From Chromatiales bacterium (GTDB taxonomy: Bacteria; Pseudomonadota; Gammaproteobacteria; UBA6429; Thiohalophilaceae), in contig JALSSV010000082.1 in NCBI GenBank assembly GCA_026984045.1, positions 62,001 to 126,000 on the forward strand: 64,000 nt of DNA. Direction: 5' to 3'. Position 1 is the first letter of the stretch, and every line of letters begins with the position of its first letter. Shown piece by piece: positions 56,250-64,000 of the stretch. Position numbers and translations under genes: made by a program. The notes under the pieces are model-generated. The model was given only the letters and a program-made list of their open reading frames with translations. It did no database searches and had not been told where the DNA came from.

Positions 56250-56573
56250 GTCCTTGCTCCTGCGTTGCACCTCGAGGAAGAGATGATGCGGCGGGAAGCG
56301 ATCGGTTGTCTGCTACTCAGGTTACAGCCGAGGAAACGCCGGCATCGGTTCATTTATAGCAGATACCGACATAAGGTAAAGCGCAGGGGCTTTCAAGGGA
56401 GATTCCCGCCGTTTGCGGCAGAAATGGCGGGATGGAATTGCCATATCGAGTTCGGGGACACCGGCCCCATCCGCCGGCTGACGAAGACCAGCGTTTTTCG
56501 GCGGCCACTCGAGCGACGTTCGATAAAACCCGGGAAGGGACTCTTTCAGCCGCCGGCCAGGCGTGTTCTGGAC
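56250..56573. other. Intergenic region between DUF2934 and Crp/Fnr genes
   Basis: No gene is recognised in this stretch. It holds a candidate leftward promoter at 56353-56380 and, near 56490-56555, GCGTTTTTCGGCGGCC with AACCCGGGAAGGGACTCTTT, which looks like a decayed copy of the GGCGGTTGAAAA hairpin family. Nothing suggests an RNA gene. Confidence 0.5.
56353..56380 (-). promoter_or_regulatory. Candidate promoter for DUF2934-PilZ operon
   Basis: On the minus strand TTTACC (56375-56380) and TATAAA (56353-56358) are 16 bases apart. The inferred leader is about 100 bases before the ATG at 56249. Confidence 0.45.
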
Positions 56574-57308
56574 CTATTCCAGATGCTTCGCCGCCCCGGT
56601 TTTCCGCAAGTGTCCTTCGGCGATTTCCAGCAATTTTTTCAGATTGCGCACCCGCAGTTCACCGCCCTGGCAATCGACCACCCCGTCCTCGCGCAATTCC
56701 CGCAACAGCCGGTTCACCACCACGCGCACGGTGCCAATCAGATGCGCCAGTTCCTCATGCGAGAGCCCACGCAGGAGATCCCGACGCGGATCCTGCTGGC
56801 CATCCTCGAAATTGCGCAGGATGAGGTGGGCGAGCCGGGTCATGGTGTCATGCAGGGCCAGATCGCTGGCCAGCTCCCCGAGCTGGCGCATCTGGCGATC
56901 CACGTAGCGGCGCACGGCCCGCAGGAAGGCCGGATGACGATCCATCCAGGCTTGCCAGAGTTCAACGGGCCCACACAGGGCATGAACCGGATCGAGGGTT
57001 TCGGCCGTCACGTCATGGGGCTGGCCGTCGAGCAGGCTGATGATGTTGAAGCCGTCACCGGGCCCGAGGAGAAAGAGCGTCAGTTCCCGCCCGGTCTGCT
57101 GATTTTGCCGGGTGATCTTGACCCGCCCTTCCAGCAGCACGCAAAAGGTCTCCAGACTCTCCCGGGGGGTCATCACGATTTGCCGCGGCGCCCAGCGTCG
57201 CTCCGCGAGTTCCGCCAGCATTGCCGCGATCTCGGCCTTCGGCACCCCTTCGAGCAAGGGACCTTTCGCCAGTCTGTCGACCCATTCAGGGGAAACGTCA
57301 TGCCGCAT
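56574..57308 (-). CDS. Crp/Fnr-family transcription regulator
   Basis: The 244-aa regulator has an N-terminal cyclic-nucleotide-binding fold (LETFCVLLEGRVKITRQNQQ, LLGPGDGFNIISLLDG) and a C-terminal helix-turn-helix (LSHEELAHLIGTVRVVVNRLL). The N-terminal cysteine set of oxygen-sensing FNR is missing, so it is not an Fe-S FNR. The effector is unknown. The ATG at 57308 is chosen over an upstream GTG. It is divergent from the 107-aa gene. Confidence 0.92.
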   Translation of the reverse strand: MRHDVSPEWVDRLAKGPLLEGVPKAEIAAMLAELAERRWAPRQIVMTPRESLETFCVLLEGRVKITRQNQQTGRELTLFLLGPGDGFNIISLLDGQPHDVTAETLDPVHALCGPVELWQAWMDRHPAFLRAVRRYVDRQMRQLGELASDLALHDTMTRLAHLILRNFEDGQQDPRRDLLRGLSHEELAHLIGTVRVVVNRLLRELREDGVVDCQGGELRVRNLKKLLEIAEGHLRKTGAAKHLE

Positions 57309-57443
57309 GCGCACGTCCGGCCGCTGTCATGTACCCAGTGAAGATAGCATATTGCAGCCATTCACCACGCGGGTTTCTGCATGGCTGTTCTCCTGCGAAG
57401 GTTTTGCTATGCTTCTGGCCTCGCCCGAAGACAGGAGAAAAAC

Positions 57444-57767
57444 ATGCGCGATTACAACAACATGCCGGTTCTGGCGTGGGAAGGCGAAATCAGTGCCAAA
57501 AAGGCCATGGCCCAGGTCCACCATGCCGAACCGGTGATCCTGCAGATGCCGGAAGACTTCGTGATGGGCATCGACGCGGCCGCCTGCGGCTGCAAGGCGG
57601 GCGATTCCCCGGAGCATCACGTGGACTGCCATGCCGAAGACACCCTCAGGTCCCTGGCCGAGGAAAACGACCTGCCGGAACTGGCCCGGCTGGGGGAACT
57701 GGCCCATGAGGCCGCCCAGGTGGTGGACGTGCTCACCGACAGCCGGCGTATCGTGATTCACGACTGA
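57444..57767 (+). CDS. Conserved-looking hypothetical protein, 107 aa
   Basis: The product is soluble and acidic (NNMPVLAWEGEISAKKAM; PEDFVMGIDAAACGCKAG; HHVDCHAEDTL). It has three cysteines (CGC and one C) but no recognised domain. AGGAG precedes the ATG at 57444. It lies between the Crp/Fnr regulator (divergent) and a UspA gene (convergent), so it may be a target of that regulator. Confidence 0.7.
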   Translation: MRDYNNMPVLAWEGEISAKKAMAQVHHAEPVILQMPEDFVMGIDAAACGCKAGDSPEHHVDCHAEDTLRSLAEENDLPELARLGELAHEAAQVVDVLTDSRRIVIHD

Positions 57768-57786
57768 CGGCGTGCGGGTCAGCGCG

Positions 57787-58227
57787 TCATTCGCTGACCC
57801 GCACGATGTACACGTCGCAGGGGGCGCTCTTGACCATCTTGGTGGCCAGCGAACCGAGACGGGCCTTGGGCTGACCGACCACCAGCAGTTCCGCGCCCCG
57901 TTTCGTGATCATCTCTTCCACGGTCCGCGCCGGGCTGCCACCGACGACCTCCAGCACCGAGGGCTTGACGCCAATGGCCTCCAGGCGCGGTTCGAGCCGC
58001 TCGCGGATCTTCACCTCTTCGGCCAGATCCCGTTCCTCGTTGCTGCGCAGGCTGAGATCCCCCATGGAGGCCTCGTTGGCATAGTTGGCGGAGCGGGCCG
58101 GATAGACGTGCAGCACCACCAGCCGCGACTGCATGCACTCGGCCATGTGACTGGCGCGCTGGACGACCGGCTCGAAGAACGGGGACTCGTCCACGGCGGC
58201 GATGATGAGGGGAGTGGTGTCGTTCAT
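57787..58227 (-). CDS. Universal stress protein UspA family (2)
   Basis: The 146-aa protein has the Usp start (PLIIAAVDESPFFEPVVQRA) and end (CDVYIVRVSE). The ATP loop is replaced by VVGQPKARLGSLATKMVKS, which lacks the glycine motif, so it resembles non-ATP-binding UspA. Its ATG at 58227 is preceded by a weak AGGTTG site. Confidence 0.9.
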   Translation of the reverse strand: MNDTTPLIIAAVDESPFFEPVVQRASHMAECMQSRLVVLHVYPARSANYANEASMGDLSLRSNEERDLAEEVKIRERLEPRLEAIGVKPSVLEVVGGSPARTVEEMITKRGAELLVVGQPKARLGSLATKMVKSAPCDVYIVRVSE

Positions 58228-58287
58228 GGGCAACCTCTCGGCATCAACAGGGAAGGCTGCCAAGCATACCCCGTTTGCGTTCGGAAT

Positions 58288-59067
58288 TCAGGTGGCCTTT
58301 TGACCACGCAGATAGCGCAGGCCGATCCCGATCAGGACCAGGGCGAAAAGACTGCGCAGATGCAGCTCGGCCAGCGACAGGGCCAGGCGGCTGCCCAGCC
58401 AGGCGCCAACCAGGCCCCCGACGACCAGCCCCGGCAACAGGCGGAAACGCACATGCCCGCAGCGCAGGTTCTCGAGGCTGCCGGCGATCACGGCCGGCAC
58501 TCGCGAGGCCAGGGAACAGCCCTGGGCCAGTTGCTGGGGCATGCCCAGGCCCATCACCAGCAGCGGGGCCAGCACCGGCCCGCCGCTGATTCCCACGCTG
58601 CCGGCCACCAGCCCTTCCACGATCCCCACCCCGGCCAGATAGAACCAGCGCGCTTCGCCCGTAATAGCCCACGCGCCGAGCAGCTCGTCGCGCAGGATCA
58701 GCATCAGGGCGCCGGTGATGACCACTGCGCCGAAGGCCTGGCGCAGCCGGCCGTCCCGCAGACGCTCGGTCCACAGTCCCACCAGAGGCGTGAGCACGGT
58801 GGCCGGAACGGCGATCACCAGCACCGCCCACCAGTCCACCTGATCGGCCCGGTGATACATCCACGTTCCCATCAGGGCCGGAAACAGGGCCGCGGCCAGG
58901 GCCGTACCCCGGGCCGCGAAGGAATTCAGCCCCAGCCAGGCCATCATCAGGGGAATGGTCAGGGTGCCGCCGCCCAGGCTGAACAGGCCGCCACCGAGTC
59001 CGGCCACCAGGCCGATGAGCAGCGCCCGCAGGCCGGTACCGAACCGCAAAGGGGATCGCCCGTTCAT
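58288..59067 (-). CDS. TSUP (TauE/SafE) family exporter
   Basis: The 259-aa membrane protein has about eight helices and the repeated TSUP motif (GLVAGLGGGLFSLGGGTLTIPL; GLVAGSVGISGGPVLAP). Relatives export sulfite, sulfonates or related anions. In this organism a sulfur-compound role is plausible but not shown by the sequence. It is divergent from the zinc-ribbon gene. Confidence 0.88.
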   Translation of the reverse strand: MNGRSPLRFGTGLRALLIGLVAGLGGGLFSLGGGTLTIPLMMAWLGLNSFAARGTALAAALFPALMGTWMYHRADQVDWWAVLVIAVPATVLTPLVGLWTERLRDGRLRQAFGAVVITGALMLILRDELLGAWAITGEARWFYLAGVGIVEGLVAGSVGISGGPVLAPLLVMGLGMPQQLAQGCSLASRVPAVIAGSLENLRCGHVRFRLLPGLVVGGLVGAWLGSRLALSLAELHLRSLFALVLIGIGLRYLRGQKAT

Positions 59068-59152
59068 GATGGGCCAATCTGCCCCGGTCGGCCAACGGCG
59101 TCAAGCCACGGCATTGAAAACCGCCATCGAGATGGCCATGTCTTGCAAACAA

Positions 59153-59182
59153 GGCTGTTGAAAATGGCGTTGTCCAACAGCC
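59153..59182. terminator. Hairpin repeat, degenerate copy
   Basis: GGCTGTTG pairs with CAACAGCC across a 14-base loop. It resembles the hairpin family at 27571 and 62250. Confidence 0.45.
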
Positions 59183-59217
59183 CGCCAAGACCGAAACGCA
59201 CCACGTAAGGAGTCAAC

Positions 59218-59754
59218 ATGACCCGGATTCCCCCACCTTCCGATCCCGTCGAAGCCCTCGGCGAAGCCTATGAACTGGTTCTGGAACGCCTGCTGGATCG
59301 CTTCCATGTGCGGGATCCCCATCACCGACCGGCGGCGGGTGAAGTCGAGGAATGGCTCGAACAGGCCGCGCACGAGGCGGCTCCCCATCTGGACACCCAT
59401 CAGCGGACACAGGTCAAGACTGCCGTGCAGCGGGATCTCCATTCCCTGGGCCGCTATCGACACCGGGGCGGAACAAGGGCGGAGGGCTGGCTGGGCTTCG
59501 AACGCCAGCGCCTCGAAGGCCGGCTGCTGGAACTGATTCCGAAGATCGCTGATCCGACCATGAGCGAATGGCTGACCTGGCAGGCCGAACGGGAACACCG
59601 GCCCTATCGCAGCGGTGAACTGACCGGCCCGGGCATTCTGATATGCAATCGGTGCGGAGAGCGGCTACACTTCACCCGGGCCGGACAAATTCCTCCCTGC
59701 CCCAAATGCGGGGGAACCGAGTTTCATCGATCCGGCGACGAGGAAGGCGACTGA
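59218..59754 (+). CDS. Zinc-ribbon protein (DUF1451-like)
   Basis: The 178-aa cytosolic protein has an N-terminal helical part (EALGEAYELVLERLLDRF) and a C-terminal zinc ribbon (ICNRCGERLHF ... PPCPKCGGTEFHR). It matches the zinc-ribbon-containing DUF1451 group of unknown function. No partner genes are obvious. Confidence 0.85.
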   Translation: MTRIPPPSDPVEALGEAYELVLERLLDRFHVRDPHHRPAAGEVEEWLEQAAHEAAPHLDTHQRTQVKTAVQRDLHSLGRYRHRGGTRAEGWLGFERQRLEGRLLELIPKIADPTMSEWLTWQAEREHRPYRSGELTGPGILICNRCGERLHFTRAGQIPPCPKCGGTEFHRSGDEEGD

Positions 59755-59845
59755 ATCGCTTCACTCCTTTATTAACCCGTCAGCCGTGTGCCCGCCGCGC
59801 TGGCCGCAGCGTGCCAGACCGGGCACTGAAACCGAAGCCGTCGCC

Positions 59846-59883
59846 TGACAGGCGGTTGAAAACAGGGTTTTCCGCCGCCTGCC
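59846..59883. repeat. GGCGGTTGAAAA hairpin repeat
   Basis: TGACAGGCGGTTGAAAAC (59846-59863) pairs with GTTTTCCGCCGCCTGCC (59867-59883). It lies in the 241-base gap before the pyrophosphatase gene and may terminate transcription from the left. Confidence 0.6.
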
Positions 59884-59995
59884 CACGCCCCGTTTCCGCA
59901 GCGGGGTGAACAGGCTCGTGGCGACAAACCGGCCATTCTTCCGCCGGCATGTGTCATCAACGGACGGACACGCGTCCCGAATCCGGAGCATACCG

Positions 59996-62041
59996 ATGAG
60001 TCCATTGCTGGAACTGGGTCTGTGGAGCGCCCTGGCAGGCATTCTCTATGCCTTCGGGTGCGCCTGGTGGGTGCTGAGGCAACCCGTTGGCGGCGAACGC
60101 CTGCAAGCGCCGCATCAGGCCATCCGGGAAGGCGCCGCGGCCTTCATGCGCACCCAGTACGGCACCATTGCCGCCGTCGGTGGAATCATCTTCCTCGTCT
60201 TGTGGGTGACACCGCATTACGGCTTGCTGACCGCGGCCGGCTTCCTGCTCGGCGGCGTATTCTCGGGCCTGTCGGGGGTGATCGGGATGAGCGTGTCGGT
60301 GCGAGCCAATGTGCGGACCGCGGCCGCGGCCCAGACGGGCCTGCCCGACGCCCTGCATGTCGCCTTTCGCGCCGGCTCGGTGACCGGCTTTCTGGTCGGC
60401 GGCCTGGCGCTCGCCGCCCTGTGCGGTTTCTATCTGTTCCTCGCTGCGCAGGCGCAGGGCGCCAACGTGGATCTGCGGCCCCTGGCCGGGCTCGGCTTCG
60501 GCGCCTCCCTGATCAGCATCTTCGCCCGCCTGGGCGGCGGCATCTTCACCAAGGCCGCCGACGTGGGCGCCGATCTCGCCGGCAAACTGGAACAGGGGAT
60601 CCCCGAAGACGATCCGCGCAATCCTGCCGTCATCGCCGACAACGTGGGCGACAACGTGGGCGACTGTGCCGGCATGGCTGCCGATGTCTTCGAAAGCTAT
60701 GCCGTGACCATGATCGCCGCCATGCTGGTCGCGGCCTGGTCCCATCCCGGGGATCTCTCGGGCCAGCTCTATCCCCTGGCGCTCGGGGGCGTCGCCCTGC
60801 TGGCCGGCCTGGCCGGGACGCAGATCATCCACTGGGGCGGGGCACGGCCCCTGACCGCCCTGAGCATGGCCGTGCTGGTCAGCATCCTGCTGGCAGCCGC
60901 GGGTTTCTACGGCGTGAGCACGCAGATGCTGCCGGTCGATTCGCCTTACGATCCCCTGGCCCTGTTCCAGACCACCCTGGTCGGGCTGGGGGTGGGCATC
61001 GGCATGGTGGCCACCACGGACTACTATACCGGCACGGCGTTCCGCCCGGTGCGGCAGATTGCCGAAGCCGCCCGCTCGGGGCACGCCACCACCATCATCA
61101 CCGGCCTGGCCGTGGGCATGAAATCCACCGTGGTTCCCACGCTGGTCATCGCCGGCGGGATCATCGCCGCCTACCTGCTTGCGGGGGTCTACGGGATCGC
61201 CATCGCCACGGTCGCCCTGCTGGCACTGACCCCGGTGGTCATCTCCATCGACGCCTTCGGGCCCGTGACCGACAATGCCGGCGGCATCGTCGAAATGGCC
61301 GGACTCGAAACCCAGGCCCGGGAGGTGACCGACGCGCACGACGCCGTGGGCAACACCACCAAGGCCCTGACCAAGATCTTCGCCATCGGTTCGGCGGGCC
61401 TGGCCGCGCTCGCGCTGTTCGTGGCCTACAAGCTGGAATTCGGTGCCCGGCTCCAGCAGCTCGATTTCATGCTCGATGACCCTTACGTGCTGTCGGGCCT
61501 GTTCATCGGTTCCCTGTTGCCCTTCGTCTTCAGCGGTTACGCCATGGAAGCCGTGGGCAAGAGTGCCGCGCGCATCGTCGCCGAGGTCCGCCGGCAGTTC
61601 CGGGAACATCCGGAAATCCTCGAAGGCCGCCGCAAACCGGATCATGCCCATGCCGTGAGCATGCTGACCCGGGCTTCCATCCTCGGCATGTTGATCCCCG
61701 GTTCCCTGCCGGTTCTCGTGCCCCTGGCCATCGCCTTTCTCTGGACCCCGCTGGGTCCGCCCGGCAGCGGTGCCCTGATGATGGGCGGCGTGCTGATCGG
61801 CGCCGTGGGTGCCGGCCTCATTCTGGCCCTGTTCCTCAGCACCGGTGGCGCCGCCTGGGACAACGCCAAGAAATACATCGAGTCCGGCCATTTCGGCGGC
61901 AAGGGCTCACCGGCCCACGAGGCCGCGATCACGGGCGACACCGTCGGCGATCCCTGCAAGGACACCGCCGGCCCGGCCATCAATCCCATGCGCAAGGTGC
62001 TCAGCCTGATGGCCTTGCTGCTGGTGCCATTCCTCGTGTAA
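59996..62041 (+). CDS. hppA: Membrane proton-pumping pyrophosphatase, K+-independent
   Basis: The 681-aa pump couples pyrophosphate hydrolysis to H+ translocation across about 16 helices. The catalytic motif DVGADLAGKLE and the DNVGDNVGDCAGMAADVFE region are intact. The GNTTKALTK motif has Lys at the 460-type position and Thr at 463, the K+-independent signature (K+-dependent forms have Ala and Gly). GGAG precedes the ATG at 59996. It may save ATP in energy-limited conditions. Confidence 0.95.
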   Translation: MSPLLELGLWSALAGILYAFGCAWWVLRQPVGGERLQAPHQAIREGAAAFMRTQYGTIAAVGGIIFLVLWVTPHYGLLTAAGFLLGGVFSGLSGVIGMSVSVRANVRTAAAAQTGLPDALHVAFRAGSVTGFLVGGLALAALCGFYLFLAAQAQGANVDLRPLAGLGFGASLISIFARLGGGIFTKAADVGADLAGKLEQGIPEDDPRNPAVIADNVGDNVGDCAGMAADVFESYAVTMIAAMLVAAWSHPGDLSGQLYPLALGGVALLAGLAGTQIIHWGGARPLTALSMAVLVSILLAAAGFYGVSTQMLPVDSPYDPLALFQTTLVGLGVGIGMVATTDYYTGTAFRPVRQIAEAARSGHATTIITGLAVGMKSTVVPTLVIAGGIIAAYLLAGVYGIAIATVALLALTPVVISIDAFGPVTDNAGGIVEMAGLETQAREVTDAHDAVGNTTKALTKIFAIGSAGLAALALFVAYKLEFGARLQQLDFMLDDPYVLSGLFIGSLLPFVFSGYAMEAVGKSAARIVAEVRRQFREHPEILEGRRKPDHAHAVSMLTRASILGMLIPGSLPVLVPLAIAFLWTPLGPPGSGALMMGGVLIGAVGAGLILALFLSTGGAAWDNAKKYIESGHFGGKGSPAHEAAITGDTVGDPCKDTAGPAINPMRKVLSLMALLLVPFLV

Positions 62042-62076
62042 TGCGCCACTGAATCACCAACCCTGGAGGACAAGCC

Positions 62077-62247
62077 ATGAGCACACTCACCCTGACCCCC
62101 GAGCAGGCCACCATCCTGAAAGACAGCCTCGCCAGCTACCTTTCGGATCTGCGCCTGGAAATCGCCGATACGGACAAGCAGGATTTCCGGGAAAACCTCA
62201 AGCACAAGGAAGCCGTGCTCAAGGAAATCCTGTCCATGCTGGAATAG
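62077..62247 (+). CDS. Small soluble protein after hppA, 56 aa
   Basis: The product (MSTLTLTPEQATILKDSLAS start, LKEILSMLE end) is mostly helical and has no signal peptide. TGGAGGA before the ATG at 62077 is a strong ribosome binding site, and the codon use matches its neighbours. It lies 35 bases after the pyrophosphatase stop and is probably cotranscribed. Function unknown. Confidence 0.75.
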   Translation: MSTLTLTPEQATILKDSLASYLSDLRLEIADTDKQDFRENLKHKEAVLKEILSMLE

Positions 62248-62249
62248 CC

Positions 62250-62288
62250 GGCGGTTGAAAAAGCCCGGGGAAGGGCCTTTCAACCGCC
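62250..62288. terminator. Bidirectional hairpin terminator
   Basis: GGCGGTTGAAA (62250-62260) and TTTCAACCGCC (62278-62288) form a perfect stem extended by AAGCCC/GGGCC. The flanking A- and T-runs suit termination in both directions between convergent genes. Confidence 0.75.
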
Positions 62289-62310
62289 TGACGGGTGTCC
62301 GCCGCGCCGC

Positions 62311-63336
62311 TCACGACGGCACTTCGTCCGCACGCCAGTGCGACCACAGGTTCCTGCCCACCAGCACCAGGAAAACCGGCGCGCCGGCAATCAGGTACCA
62401 GTAGAAGGTGACGAATCGCCAGATCAGGATGGCGCCGGCCAGCCGCCCGGGATCCAGCCACGGCAACAGCAGGAGAGTCGCGCTGGCCTCGGCGCCACCA
62501 CTGCCCCCGGGCAACAGAATGGCATGGCCCAGTGACAGGGAGATCATCTGCACGAGAAAGGCGTGCAGCCAGTCGACGCGGCCTCCGACTTCCCGGATCG
62601 CGAAGTAAAGCACGCTGTAGCGCAACAGCCAGTGTCCCGCACACAGCCCGTAGACGGCCATCAGGCGCCAGGGCGAGTAATGGCGGATCCGCAACAGGCC
62701 TTGCCGGTATTCCAAGAGCCGGCGCATGAGTTTGCGGCGTGTCGAGGGGCGAATGCCCAGCCGCCGCAACCCCCGTCCCGCGAACAGCACGAAACGCCGA
62801 TAGCGGCGCACGATGGCCACCACCACGCCGGCACCGCACAGGAGCAGGCCGATGAGCAGCAGGATCTGCCATGCCAGGCGTGCGCCCTCGGGCAGCCAGA
62901 GATCGTAGACGGCGAACGCCAGCAGCGCCATCAGAAAGAACAGCATGTCCAGCAGCTGATCGATGGTGTACAAGGCCAGCCCCTGGGGAACGGGCAAGCC
63001 GTGACGACGCAACAGATAGGCATAGGTGACCGGCCCGCCCGCGCCCCCCGGCGTTGCAGAAATGGCGAACTCGGATGCCATGACCACGCCCAGGGCTTGC
63101 CGCTGCGTGATTCGGCGTCCGTCGATTCCGCCAAGGAGCAGGCGCAGACGGCCGGCATTCAGGTTCCAGGCCAGGACGATGAGCCCCAGCAGGGCGAGCA
63201 GATGCCACAGGCGGATCTGGGCGAGCACCGGGCCCAGCGCCCGCCCGCCGAGCAGAGCGGGGATCGCCAGGCCGAGCGCCAGCCCCAGCAGGGCCAGCAG
63301 CAGATACCGGCCCCTCACTGCCGTGACTCCAGCCAT
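62311..63336 (-). CDS. LPG-synthase-type TM flippase-like protein
   Basis: The 341-aa membrane protein has about eight helices and the LPG_synthase_TM/UPF0104 pattern (FAISATPGGAGGPVTYAYLLRR, LPGGSGGAEASATLL). Relatives are predicted lipid or glycan flippases. The ATG at 63336 overlaps the deacetylase stop by 22 bases, suggesting that both act on the same envelope polymer or lipid. Confidence 0.85.
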   Translation of the reverse strand: MAGVTAVRGRYLLLALLGLALGLAIPALLGGRALGPVLAQIRLWHLLALLGLIVLAWNLNAGRLRLLLGGIDGRRITQRQALGVVMASEFAISATPGGAGGPVTYAYLLRRHGLPVPQGLALYTIDQLLDMLFFLMALLAFAVYDLWLPEGARLAWQILLLIGLLLCGAGVVVAIVRRYRRFVLFAGRGLRRLGIRPSTRRKLMRRLLEYRQGLLRIRHYSPWRLMAVYGLCAGHWLLRYSVLYFAIREVGGRVDWLHAFLVQMISLSLGHAILLPGGSGGAEASATLLLLPWLDPGRLAGAILIWRFVTFYWYLIAGAPVFLVLVGRNLWSHWRADEVPS

Positions 63337-64000
63337 GCCCGTTTGGTCACGGCCCGCCGTTCCGGCAACAGGCTCTCGAGCACGGCCAGCCAGAAGCGGC
63401 GGGAAAAGGCATGTGCCATGTCCACGGGATGGATCCCCAGGCGCAGCAGGGCGGCGTGCCGATACCGGCGCAAGCGCCCGCGGTTCCACAACCAGGAGAC
63501 ACCGCGCCGCCAGCGGCTGCGGGCACTCCAGACGAGCGTCGGGGCAAGGTAGCGCGTGAACTCGGGCAGGCGCCACAACCCGGCGGGATCGCTGGTATAG
63601 GTGAAGGGCAGGCCGGCGAGCGCGTGGCGGGCTCCCGGGCCCAGCATCCAGGCCGGGGCCACGAAGCCGGATACCGGCCAGCCCCGGCGCCGGAACAGGG
63701 CCAGGCCCCGCTCCATTCGCTCCCGTGCCGTGACTGCATCGAGGACCAGGAATTCCCCCTCGTGGGTCAGCACCCGCCGCCGCAACCAAGCCCCGGGCGT
63801 GGGCGGAACGGGGCCGGGATCGTCATGGTAATAGCCGTGCAGCACCAGTTCGTCGCCCCGCGCCAGACGCCGATCCAGAATGGCCACGAAATCGGGAACC
63901 TCGTCCAGACAGCCCTGGCGATGGTAGTCGGGCACCACGAGCAGGGTGAGCGGCACCGCGAAGCGCGCATCCAGCTCGGCGACGAAAGGCGCATACAGGG
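63315..64000 (-). CDS. DUF2334 polysaccharide-deacetylase-like protein (5' end cut by window)
   Basis: The visible 228 codons carry DUF2334/deacetylase features: LLVVPDYH, LVLHGYYHDDPG, VSGFVAPAW and TFTSDP-like TYTSDPAGLWRLP. Its start lies beyond position 64000. It probably hydrolyses an acetyl group on a surface polysaccharide and shares an operon with the flippase-like gene. Confidence 0.82.
   Translation of the reverse strand, partial: LYAPFVAELDARFAVPLTLLVVPDYHRQGCLDEVPDFVAILDRRLARGDELVLHGYYHDDPGPVPPTPGAWLRRRVLTHEGEFLVLDAVTARERMERGLALFRRRGWPVSGFVAPAWMLGPGARHALAGLPFTYTSDPAGLWRLPEFTRYLAPTLVWSARSRWRRGVSWLWNRGRLRRYRHAALLRLGIHPVDMAHAFSRRFWLAVLESLLPERRAVTKRAWLESRQ

Overview
The window is a GC-rich (roughly two-thirds GC by eye) bacterial chromosomal segment. 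Gene content and family resemblance suggest a gammaproteobacterium with a chemolithotrophic lifestyle: [NiFe]-hydrogenase maturation genes, a DsrC-like sulfur-carrier relative, a TSUP exporter, a proton-pumping pyrophosphatase and a very large set of heavy-metal resistance genes. A pathway for the thermophile-associated solute di-myo-inositol phosphate (DIP) suggests warm or saline habitats. No rRNA, tRNA, CRISPR array, integrase or transposase was seen.

Layout. 1-8467: a hydrogenase maturation protease (leftward, cut by the window edge) faces hypC-hypA-hypB-hypD-hypF, then an unrelated beta-propeller lipoprotein, then hypE. 8526-15326: a CzcCBA-type RND efflux operon with a small exported head protein and a CDF-like transporter at its tail. 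15497-18695: inositol-1-phosphate synthase, a fused cytidylyltransferase/DIP-phosphate synthase and an HD-domain protein, together a near-complete DIP pathway. 18836-21961: a large GAF-GGDEF-EAL protein.

22044-41040 is a leftward metal and redox island. It holds a MerR-controlled copper P-type ATPase operon with YHS, SHOCT, Met-rich and thioredoxin-like partners. Next come a small exported protein, a porin and a cytochrome c behind an FNR-type promoter, then a CusCBA system whose CusB carries two CusF domains, with a PII-like protein at its end. Last are two short operons (thioredoxin, double CcdA, DsrE, MerR; and outer-membrane protein, MerP-like, MerT-like) that share the same MerR-type operator. 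41220-48235: a mercury/lead-type MerR, a DsrC-like protein lacking its C-terminal cysteine, MtfA, a FieF-type CDF, an arsRCB set, and divergent merTPA.

48322-64000 is mostly housekeeping and stress genes: a large MscS channel, a thioredoxin/GluDH-gamma/GMC oxidoreductase trio, two UspA proteins, an MBL/beta-CASP nuclease, PilZ and DUF2934 proteins, a Crp/Fnr regulator, a TSUP exporter, a K+-independent H+-pyrophosphatase, and at the right edge a flippase-like membrane protein with a DUF2334 deacetylase (cut). Hairpin repeats of at least two families sit between genes. The most rewarding regions are the DIP locus with its HD protein, and the MerR-linked thiol-redox/transport modules around 36.9-41.6 kb.
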